NCBI GenBank assembly: GCA_030590605.1
Contig: JAUUYB010000086.1
Coordinates: 1 to 5,378, forward strand
Source of the DNA: Candidatus Woesearchaeota archaeon
GTDB lineage: Archaea > Nanobdellota > Nanobdellia > Woesearchaeales > JAUUYB01
Direction of reading: 5' to 3'
Length of the DNA: 5,378 nt
Shown here one piece after another: positions 1 through 3,919 of this stretch. The notes below the pieces were generated by a model. That model saw only the letters and a program-made list of their open reading frames with translations, had not been told where the DNA came from and searched no databases. The position numbers and the translations under genes were made by a program. How positions within the stretch are numbered: the stretch's first letter is position 1; each line of letters starts with the position of its first letter.

Positions 1-1
1 C

Positions 2-205
2 AGGGAATCGACCTGAGCCGATTATCAAGCTGTCTGCATCAATAGTATGCCTTTTACCAGTATCAAGTTCAATATATTCAACATGGGTTAAAACATCTTC
101 TTTACCATAAAGCTTTTTAATACCAGAGTTGTATATGATTGAAGCACCAAGGCTTTCTAATTTTTTGATTGTATCATTATCAAACGAAGAATTTCCATTT
201 CTTCT
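2..205 (-). pseudogene. Internal fragment of an FAD-dependent pyridine nucleotide-disulfide-type oxidoreductase, without start or end
   Basis: Read on the minus strand from about position 190 to the window edge, this frame is open for 63 codons and has no start codon. An in-frame stop lies upstream at 206-208. The translation contains KKLESLGASIIYNSG, then VEYIELDTGKR, and ends in DADSLIIGSGRFP. This matches the middle of GltD-like FAD/NAD(P) oxidoreductases: a strand of the NAD-binding domain, a beta-hairpin, then the 'aD.liia.Gr.P' return to the FAD domain. The family assignment is from memory of the motif pattern. The N-terminal half (GxGxxG FAD motif) is missing, and the C-terminal half would lie beyond the window. 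Codon use is AT-rich compared with the adjoining gene. It may be a relic, or one side of a chimeric join near 195-206. Confidence 0.5.
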
Positions 206-749
206 TTAGGTATCTGATAAGTGTAAGGTCTGGGTCAGGCAGGATATCCAGGTGTTTCAGAGGTTCTCGTTTCCCTGTGAATACGACTTTTCCGTCTTCG
301 AGGAAGCTGATCCCTTTGACTTGGCTGTATGATTCAGCTGCAAGGATCTCTTTCATCGTCTCTTCTCCTTCTCCATGCACTACGATGTCTATCCCGGATC
401 GAAGCGCCTCTTCTGGTTCTGCATCCACATGGCTTCCGCCTGCAATCGTGATACATCCGAATCGTTTATATTCTTTCGCGAGTTCGAATAGTCTGGGGAT
501 GGAGTTGCTCATGCCTCCGTAGAATAGCGCCATGTCTGCTGGAGATTCTCTTTGAAGGTATGAATGATCAGGCATGCAGTCTTTGAGTGGCCCGCCATAA
601 TTATTCTCATCCACTGCAAATACTTGATTTTCCTTGGAAAGCGTGGTGAGGACAGAGATGATCCCTACTGGAGGCATAGATATCCTCGCGTAGATGTTAT
701 ATCTGGAGTGGGAAGGGTATTGTGGGATGATGCCGATTATTTTTCTCAT
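180..749 (-). CDS. Cobalamin-binding-domain radical SAM protein, truncated before the radical SAM domain
   Basis: This encodes 189 residues forming the N-terminal Rossmann-like B12-binding domain of a BchE-type radical SAM protein. Visible landmarks are MRKIIGIIPQYP (1-12), MPPVGIISVL (25-34), ALFYGGMSNSIPRLFELA (74-91), AGGSHVDAEPEEAL (103-116) and DIVVHGEGEETMKEIL (121-136). A linker ends in LPDPDLTLIRYLKKKW (170-185). No DxHxxG cobalamin-His motif is present, which is common in this branch. Full-length relatives continue right after this Trp into a CxxxCxxC iron-sulfur motif. Here the frame gives only KFFV and then a stop, so the catalytic domain is absent and the gene is probably non-functional or broken by a bad join. 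I chose the ATG at 747-749, not the upstream in-frame start at 815. It begins the conserved domain and has a TATA-like box about 33 bases upstream with no Shine-Dalgarno, suggesting a leaderless message. The substrate is unknown. Confidence 0.75.
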   Translation of the reverse strand: MRKIIGIIPQYPSHSRYNIYARISMPPVGIISVLTTLSKENQVFAVDENNYGGPLKDCMPDHSYLQRESPADMALFYGGMSNSIPRLFELAKEYKRFGCITIAGGSHVDAEPEEALRSGIDIVVHGEGEETMKEILAAESYSQVKGISFLEDGKVVFTGKREPLKHLDILPDPDLTLIRYLKKKWKFFV

Positions 750-777
750 TGTACCAACCAAGATGCATCTGACGAAA

Positions 778-786
778 TTATTTAAA
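778..786 (-). promoter_or_regulatory. TATA-like promoter element for the truncated radical SAM gene
   Basis: On the minus strand this reads TTTAAATAA, centred about 33 bases upstream of the ATG at 749. No purine-rich ribosome site lies between them, so transcription probably starts close to the start codon. It is a match by eye to the archaeal TATA consensus. Confidence 0.5.
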
Positions 787-824
787 CCTTCGTTTTTTAC
801 ACTATCCCTCACCAAAACTGAGTA

Positions 825-835
825 AAATATATATA
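825..835 (+). promoter_or_regulatory. TATA-like promoter element for the small membrane protein gene
   Basis: The run AAATATATATA lies about 40 bases before the ATG at 870. A start site some 26 bases downstream would fall near 857, leaving a very short leader that begins just ahead of the GGGGTGA ribosome site. It is divergent from the TATA-like box at 778-786. Confidence 0.5.
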
Positions 836-858
836 CTCTTTAGTGTGATATTCATTTT

Positions 859-865
859 GGGGTGA
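859..865 (+). promoter_or_regulatory. Strong Shine-Dalgarno site
   Basis: GGGGTGA sits 4 bases before the ATG at 870 and complements the 3' end of archaeal 16S rRNA (anti-GGTGA). It settles the start of the 59-aa gene. Most other genes here lack such a site. Confidence 0.7.
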
Positions 866-869
866 AATA

Positions 870-1049
870 ATGGCTATGACAACAAATCTATTATGGCTCG
901 TAGGTGTAATCTGTGCAGTATGGGTCATCTATGATGTTCTGGCAAAACAGAAATCGATGAAGACCGGAGAGAAAGTGATATGGATTATCGCAGCGGTTCT
1001 CTTCAACATCATCACAGCTATTGTCTATTATCTTTTGAAGAAGAAATGA
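870..1049 (+). CDS. Small two-helix membrane protein, PLDc_N-like
   Basis: This encodes 59 residues with two hydrophobic helices at about 7-24 and 36-54. They are joined by a basic loop (AKQKSMKTGEK), and the C-terminus is Lys-rich. The pattern WVIYDVL...K.GEKVIWIIAAVLFNIITAIVYYLL resembles the phospholipase D N-terminal membrane domain (PLDc_N), which occurs as a stand-alone short protein in many bacteria and archaea. The stand-alone form has no known catalytic role. The assignment rests on the W..YD...K.iW....l.n...a..YY spacing and is moderately secure. The start is fixed by GGGGTGA four bases upstream. The gene is monocistronic, divergent from the truncated radical SAM gene, and followed at once by a long T-tract. 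A 64-aa frame on the opposite strand here is only a shadow. Confidence 0.75.
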   Translation: MAMTTNLLWLVGVICAVWVIYDVLAKQKSMKTGEKVIWIIAAVLFNIITAIVYYLLKKK

Positions 1050-1071
1050 TTCTTTTTTTTCTTTTTTTTTT
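1050..1071 (+). terminator. Oligo-T transcription terminator
   Basis: Right after the TGA of the 59-aa gene come 22 bases that are almost all T (two T-runs of 8 and 10 broken by C). This is the usual intrinsic terminator of archaeal RNA polymerase and needs no hairpin. Confidence 0.7.
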
Positions 1072-1108
1072 AAAATTACGGTCAATCGCTCTGTTCAGGC
1101 AAATTCTT

Positions 1109-1645
1109 TTATGATAACAGCATCATGACAATGCCTCCAAATTGATTATACCAAATCATGACAAAAATATGTTCTGTTCCGTGTTCAGTAAGAAGTTCAG
1201 TTATGCTTGTGCCCATCATTGTCCCAAAAATAAAACTTGATGCTGTTTGAATAATGATAAGTGTTATTGCCAGAGGAATGAAAGATACAAATGAAAAAAT
1301 GCTTACAAGCAATGCAATAATAGTATATATGAAAAAAGATAAGAACATCTCAATATCTATATGTCCGGTTAACACTTCCGGAATGACATGACCTCCAAGA
1401 ATAAAGATAAACCCATACCAAAATCCAAGTTTATAGCTGAAAAGGACATTAAAAAAGGTGACATGACCTAAATGGATATGGATACCTGCTGCATGAAGAA
1501 AATAATTGACTTTGGCAGAGATTAAAAGAACAACTAAAAAAAACAGGATTTCTGACCGAAATAACAGCAATAGAAACAAGATTAAGGCAATACATGTATA
1601 AACAATTACTTTTTTTGTCAGTAGCTTATCTGAAGCATACTCCAA
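1109..1645 (-). CDS. Histidine-rich integral membrane protein of unknown function, possibly metal-linked
   Basis: This encodes 178 residues if read from the TTG at 1645. The protein is very hydrophobic with about six membrane segments, roughly at 12-29, 31-50, 63-85, 99-115, 117-146 and 158-177. Eight histidines cluster near membrane edges: HAAGIHIHLGH (51-61), GGHVIPE (84-90), TGHIDIE (93-99) and EHGTEH (154-159). I do not recognise the family; the fold could be S-component- or permease-like. It faces away from a DtxR/MntR-type metal regulator across a palindrome-rich intergenic region. A metal transport or metal-sensing role is therefore an inference from context and His content only. The start is uncertain. 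There is no ATG, and TTG has only a weak upstream AAGG. A strong AGGTGATC lies six bases before an in-frame ATA at 1676-1678, which would add 11 residues. Composition is markedly AT-rich. Confidence 0.7.
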   Translation of the reverse strand: MEYASDKLLTKKVIVYTCIALILFLLLLFRSEILFFLVVLLISAKVNYFLHAAGIHIHLGHVTFFNVLFSYKLGFWYGFIFILGGHVIPEVLTGHIDIEMFLSFFIYTIIALLVSIFSFVSFIPLAITLIIIQTASSFIFGTMMGTSITELLTEHGTEHIFVMIWYNQFGGIVMMLLS

Positions 1646-1683
1646 AAACCTTATTTTATAATCATGGATAAATTCTATTGATG

Positions 1684-1690
1684 ATCACCT
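1684..1690 (-). promoter_or_regulatory. Strong Shine-Dalgarno sequence ahead of an ATA codon
   Basis: On the minus strand AGGTGAT is a near-perfect complement of the 16S 3' end. No ATG, GTG or TTG follows at normal distance. An ATA codon at 1678, in frame with the membrane protein, lies six bases after GGTGA. The annotated TTG start is about 40 bases away. The true start may be this ATA, or a mutated or misread ATG. Confidence 0.45.
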
Positions 1691-1707
1691 GAACAATTTT
1701 AACATAA

Positions 1708-1719
1708 TTGATATATCAA
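1708..1719. promoter_or_regulatory. 12-bp perfect palindrome overlapping the likely TATA region of the membrane protein gene
   Basis: TTGATATATCAA is self-complementary. Its TATAT core lies about 27 bases upstream of the AGGTGAT sequence on the minus strand, where a TATA box would be expected. Part of it recurs inverted at 1736-1743 (TGATATAT). A repressor bound here would block transcription. The adjacent DtxR-type regulator is the obvious candidate, by inference. Confidence 0.4.
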
Positions 1720-1770
1720 AGAAGATCCATTAGACTGATATATTATTTTCTTTAATACAATTAAAGTTTA

Positions 1771-1784
1771 TTAGAATATTCTAA
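1771..1784. promoter_or_regulatory. 14-bp perfect palindrome upstream of the regulator gene, candidate operator
   Basis: TTAGAATATTCTAA is fully self-complementary and ends 14 bases before the TATA-like box of the regulator gene. Single TTAGA copies also occur at 1730-1734 and 1790-1794. The TTAG...CTAA ends recall DtxR-family operators, but no consensus for this protein is known, so assignment as its own operator is inference. Confidence 0.4.
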
Positions 1785-1796
1785 AAAAATTAGATA

Positions 1797-1813
1797 AGGT
1801 TTATAACTAACCT
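1797..1813. promoter_or_regulatory. TATA-like box inside an AGGTT/AACCT inverted repeat, promoter of the regulator gene
   Basis: TTTATAA at 1799-1805 is centred about 27 bases before the ATG at 1829, as expected for a leaderless archaeal transcript. It lies within AGGTT-7 nt-AACCT (1797-1813), an inverted repeat placed so that a bound repressor would occlude TBP. This suggests autoregulation. Confidence 0.45.
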
Positions 1814-1828
1814 GCTCATTCAAAAACT

Positions 1829-2209
1829 ATGCTGACAAGAAAACAAGAAGATTATCTTGAGACGATATCAGAGATAGAAAAAAAGACAGGATATGCAAGA
1901 GTTAAAGATATTGCAGATAATCTAAATGTAAGCGCAGCTTCTGTCACAAGCATGATTCAGACTCTACACAAGCAGGAAATGATAAATTATGTCAAAAATG
2001 CTCCAATAACATTGACAGAAGAAGGCAAAAAAATTGCTTCTCTTGTAAAAAATAAGCATAAGACATTTACTTCTTTTTTTGAATTGATCGGAATCCCGTT
2101 ACATATAGCAAAAAATGATTCCATGAAAATTGAGCATAACCTAAGCCCTATAACAATAAAAAGACTAAAAGAGTTTGTAGATGTTTACAACAAAGAAAAA
2201 AGAAAGTGA
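1829..2209 (+). CDS. DtxR/MntR-family metal-dependent transcriptional regulator
   Basis: This encodes 126 residues with the two-domain MntR architecture and no C-terminal SH3/FeoA domain. An N-terminal winged helix-turn-helix opens with LTRKQEDYLETI and includes ARVKDIADNLNVSAASVTSMIQ (about 23-44) and the wing INYVKNAPITLTEEGKKIA. A dimerisation/metal domain (about 70-126) includes KHKTF and IEHNLSP. In Bacillus MntR numbering the ligands D8, E11, H77, E102 and H103 fall at exactly the same residues here. The MntR E99 position (DtxR C102) is Met99. Family members bind Mn or Fe and repress uptake genes when metal is plentiful. The gene is divergent from the His-rich membrane protein, its likely target. 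The start is the first ATG, with a TATA-like box about 27 bases upstream and no Shine-Dalgarno. Composition is AT-rich and lysine codons are mainly AAA. Family membership is firm; metal identity is open. Confidence 0.9.
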   Translation: MLTRKQEDYLETISEIEKKTGYARVKDIADNLNVSAASVTSMIQTLHKQEMINYVKNAPITLTEEGKKIASLVKNKHKTFTSFFELIGIPLHIAKNDSMKIEHNLSPITIKRLKEFVDVYNKEKRK

Positions 2210-2235
2210 AAAAACTGATTGTTTAATATTTTTTT
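2209..2235. terminator. Bidirectional oligo-T terminator between convergent genes
   Basis: The 24-base gap between the regulator gene and the convergent seven-helix gene holds a T-run for each strand. T7 at 2229-2235 serves the plus-strand regulator, and A6 at 2209-2214 (T6 on the minus strand) serves the membrane protein gene. No hairpin is evident. Confidence 0.5.
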
Positions 2236-2998
2236 AGTCCAGTCCTTTCCAGATCAGGAAGAATGATATGTCTATGAATATAGTAGCGAGGAGTATGCCA
2301 AGCTGGTAGAATCTCGCAAACCCTACTATCCCTTCATTGCATGGTATATCATATACCCTCATGTAGTCCAGGTCGTATTCTGAACATATCTCATCATCTA
2401 TCATCTTCCCTTCCTGTCCGCAGCAGCCGTCATAGTAGCTTCCGAGGTTCATAGAGAGCCCGACGAGCAGGCAGGCGACGAATGCAGTCCACCATTTCGC
2501 GTTCTTGCTGCGCAGCCCGAGATAGAATGTCGAGAGGCATGCGATAAGGAATGAGACCGCGAGCGTCTGATGAGCTATAGACAGAAGTTTGCCCAGGAGA
2601 TGATCCGAGAAGTCTTGGGGGTAGAAGAGGAGGTTCAGTCCCCATATCACTATGAGGACGACGACCACGCCGATGAGTGAGTTCCTGGCGTTGATCCACT
2701 TCGGTTTCCCTATCCAGAAGTCATCAGCGAGCTTGCTATAGGCATATACCAGGAAGAACGCAATCGTCATAAGAAAGATTATGCCGGAGAGATGCCTTAA
2801 CACCGGAAGGTCAACGATTTTCAGGAGCATGGCCGAAGCTGACCAGCAAAATAAGGAGATACCGAAGAACGAAAGATAGAACCATCCCTTGGTCGCCTCC
2901 CTCGTCTTCCTGTAGATCAGGAAGGAAAATATGAGAAGGAAGAGTCCGGAAAGGACTGCAGTCGATCTGAAAACGATACTGATTAGAGTAGATTCCAT
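2234..2998 (-). CDS. Seven-transmembrane protein with a cysteine-rich loop, function unknown
   Basis: This encodes 254 residues with seven hydrophobic segments at about 6-29, 38-59, 68-88, 107-127, 138-161, 170-187 and 225-250. Positive charges fall in loops 1, 3 and 5 (KTREATK, GKPKWINAR, RSKNAK), which supports an outside N-terminus and an inside C-terminus. Loop 6 (about 188-224) would then be extracytoplasmic. It is acidic and carries four cysteines, C192, C193, C205 and C220, that could form disulfides or bind a metal. The layout recalls the 7TM sensor regions fused to histidine kinases, but there is no kinase or other domain and I do not recognise the family. The ATG at 2996-2998 has a TATA-like box about 26 bases upstream and no Shine-Dalgarno. 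The gene is convergent with the regulator gene. Composition returns to the GC-richer background. Confidence 0.8.
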   Translation of the reverse strand: MESTLISIVFRSTAVLSGLFLLIFSFLIYRKTREATKGWFYLSFFGISLFCWSASAMLLKIVDLPVLRHLSGIIFLMTIAFFLVYAYSKLADDFWIGKPKWINARNSLIGVVVVLIVIWGLNLLFYPQDFSDHLLGKLLSIAHQTLAVSFLIACLSTFYLGLRSKNAKWWTAFVACLLVGLSMNLGSYYDGCCGQEGKMIDDEICSEYDLDYMRVYDIPCNEGIVGFARFYQLGILLATIFIDISFFLIWKGLD

Positions 2999-3020
2999 GC
3001 CTATTTTCTTGGACTTTTGA

Positions 3021-3028
3021 TATTTAAA
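3021..3028 (-). promoter_or_regulatory. TATA-like promoter element for the seven-helix protein gene
   Basis: The minus strand reads TTTAAATA, centred about 26 bases from the ATG at 2998. With no ribosome site between, a leaderless transcript is likely. The partial mobile-element end at 3044-3068 lies just upstream. Confidence 0.6.
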
Positions 3029-3043
3029 TGTTTGCTAGTATTG

Positions 3044-3068
3044 GGCTATTATGAAATCCTCGCTACTA
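3044..3068 (+). mobile_element. Solo end of the 165-bp inverted-repeat element (25 bp)
   Basis: These 25 bases are identical to the left end of the full element at 3677-3701, starting GGCTATTATGAAATCCT and continuing to GCTACTA. The match then stops abruptly. No second inverted end lies nearby, so this is a decayed or truncated copy, or an end left by a rearrangement. It sits 4 bases beyond the stop codon of the 185-aa gene and about 16 bases upstream of the TATA-like box of the seven-helix gene. Confidence 0.65.
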
Positions 3069-3072
3069 CTAA

Positions 3073-3630
3073 TCATTGCGCTTTCCTGACGAGTGAGTGA
3101 AGGAAAGAATCAGTGTCTTTTTCCAGGGTCTCGTCATCATACAGGAACTGGTCAAGGACGTCCTTGATTTTCTTTGTGAAGAATTCACGTTCTACGCTCT
3201 TGAATACGATTAATGTCTGATGACCGACAAGAGGTTCTCCTCGGGCCTCTGTCGCGACCCAGTAATTGAAATATGCGAGAGCTTCTTTCATGAGTTTGCG
3301 TTCGTCTCCAGCGATCCTTTCAAGAAGCGAACGTTCTGCATCACTGAGCTTCTTCCCGATCTCTTTTTCGATGTCTTTCTCATCTCTCACTGAAAGCCTG
3401 ATGAGCCGTATGACCTGATCGAGGTGCGCACGGAGCAGGACTATGATCTTAGGGTACATGGCACGCTTGTCTGTCCAGATGTCTTTCGGACTCATGCTGC
3501 CGACGTTCTTGAGCACTTCCTGCCTCGTCCGCCCGATCTCCTTGCTTATATCGATGATTGTCTTCTGGATAGCAGAGATCGGGATGATATCTGTGAGCCT
3601 TGGTCCTTTGAACCTCTCCTCTTTGGGCAT
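3073..3630 (-). CDS. Hypothetical helical soluble protein
   Basis: This encodes 185 residues with no signal peptide or membrane segment. It is rich in Lys, Glu, Asp and Arg and looks mostly alpha-helical. Likely helices are IPISAIQKTIIDISKEIGRTRQEVLKNVG (about 16-44, written here in part only as a region), IIVLLRAHLDQVIRLIRLSV (about 62-81), the charged stretch at about 84-122, and a C-terminal segment ending DTDSFLHSLVRKAQ. I recognise no catalytic motif, zinc site or DNA-binding fold, and do not name a function. The ATG at 3628-3630 has a TATA-like box about 25 bases upstream and no Shine-Dalgarno, indicating a leaderless, single-gene transcript. It is divergent from hps. Copies of one repeat end lie on both sides (3044-3068 and 3677-3701), so it could be a passenger, but its composition does not differ visibly from its neighbours. 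Confidence 0.75.
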   Translation of the reverse strand: MPKEERFKGPRLTDIIPISAIQKTIIDISKEIGRTRQEVLKNVGSMSPKDIWTDKRAMYPKIIVLLRAHLDQVIRLIRLSVRDEKDIEKEIGKKLSDAERSLLERIAGDERKLMKEALAYFNYWVATEARGEPLVGHQTLIVFKSVEREFFTKKIKDVLDQFLYDDETLEKDTDSFLHSLVRKAQ

Positions 3631-3650
3631 ATCATGTATACCGATAAGAC

Positions 3651-3658
3651 GAGTATAA
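3651..3658 (-). promoter_or_regulatory. TATA-like promoter element for the 185-aa protein gene
   Basis: The minus strand reads TTTTATAC, centred about 25 bases from the ATG at 3630. The left direct repeat of the inserted element starts 10 bases further upstream, so the insertion left this core promoter intact. Confidence 0.55.
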
Positions 3659-3667
3659 AAGTGTTGT

Positions 3668-3676
3668 GGCGTGATG
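3668..3676 (+). repeat. Left copy of a 9-bp direct repeat, probable target-site duplication
   Basis: GGCGTGATG occurs here, immediately before the left inverted repeat, and again at 3842-3850, immediately after the right one. By chance GGCT also follows both copies, so the visible identity runs 13 bp. Only the first 9 bp lie outside the element as delimited by its inverted ends. Confidence 0.7.
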
Positions 3677-3841
3677 GGCTATTATGAAATCCTCGCTACT
3701 ATCGTCAGTCCGAGCTTCCACGCTAAACACATTGGAGCCGTCGCGAGGGGTGGCTCCCTACGGGAACGCAGGCTTATCGATGAATGTAAGAGGTGGCGAG
3801 GAAGATAGTAGCTTCCGGAGGGATAGGATTTCATAATAGCC
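3677..3841. mobile_element. 165-bp MITE-like element with 17-bp perfect terminal inverted repeats
   Basis: The element starts with GGCTATTATGAAATCCT (3677-3693) and ends with its exact reverse complement (3825-3841). It is flanked by the 9-bp direct repeat GGCGTGATG. A second inverted pair, GCTACTATC (3695-3703) and GATAGTAGC (3804-3812), lies inside. A single strand could thus fold into a long stem with a 12-base bulge on the 3' side. The core has further hairpins: GGAGCC/GGCTCC (3734-3739 with 3752-3757) and TCCC-TAC-GGGA (3755-3765). No transposase is encoded. A 44-codon frame begins at the ATG at 3674 but resembles nothing I know. The structure fits a non-autonomous transposable element mobilised in trans. 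It lies between the divergent promoters of the 185-aa gene and hps. I do not recognise the parent transposon family. Confidence 0.7.
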
Positions 3842-3850
3842 GGCGTGATG
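3842..3850 (+). repeat. Right copy of the 9-bp direct repeat
   Basis: GGCGTGATG directly abuts the right inverted repeat and matches 3668-3676. If both copies came from one target, the pre-insertion site read ...GTTGTGGCGTGATGGGCTTTG..., a short unremarkable intergenic sequence. Confidence 0.7.
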
Positions 3851-3889
3851 GGCTTTGTAAAAAGTTGTGGTAATGACCAACCCAAAATC

Positions 3890-3897
3890 TTTAAATA
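3890..3897 (+). promoter_or_regulatory. TATA-like promoter element for the hps-phi operon
   Basis: TTTAAATA is centred about 26 bases before the ATG at 3920. No ribosome site at proper spacing precedes the ATG, so the message is probably leaderless. This argues against upstream in-frame ATG codons as the start of hps. Confidence 0.65.
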
Positions 3898-3919
3898 CAA
3901 GCCCAGACACCTTCCAGGT

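Noticed and set aside
750..815. Upstream in-frame start at 815 for the radical SAM gene
   Set aside because: The extra 22 residues cross the TATA-like box at 778-786 and precede the conserved MRKIIGIIPQYP start of the B12-binding domain.
891..1085. Opposite-strand frame over the 59-aa gene, and similar overlapping frames at 2430-2699, 3424-3687, 3758-4321, 3928-4254, 4348-4719, 4737-4928 and 4903-5112
   Set aside because: They are shadows of well-supported genes on other frames, without motifs, promoters or ribosome sites of their own.
1654..1668. Four-codon MIIK frame on the minus strand upstream of the membrane protein as a leader peptide
   Set aside because: It is too short to judge, and it sits about 17 bases from the AGGTGA site, too far for efficient initiation.
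3674..3808. 44-codon frame inside the inverted-repeat element starting at the ATG at 3674
   Set aside because: It has no ribosome site or promoter, it reads through the inverted repeat, and it resembles no known protein; an open frame of this length is easily chance.
3677..3841. The structured 165-bp region as RNase P RNA, SRP RNA, 5S rRNA or a tRNA
   Set aside because: I see none of their conserved cores (no SRP helix 8 pattern, no RNase P GAGGAAAGUC, no TTC T-arm/CCA-type tRNA layout), and the terminal repeats plus direct repeats are better explained by transposition.
3044..3841. A single composite transposon spanning the 185-aa gene
   Set aside because: The outer flanks do not match each other (bases before 3044 against those after 3841), while the 9-bp duplication fits the inner 165-bp element only. 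It is kept only as a possibility in the findings.
3845..3919. Upstream extension of Hps by 25 residues from an ATG at 3845
   Set aside because: It would run through the TATA-like box at 3890-3897 and the right direct repeat, and the added residues do not fit the family, whose N-terminus is RLQVALD-like.
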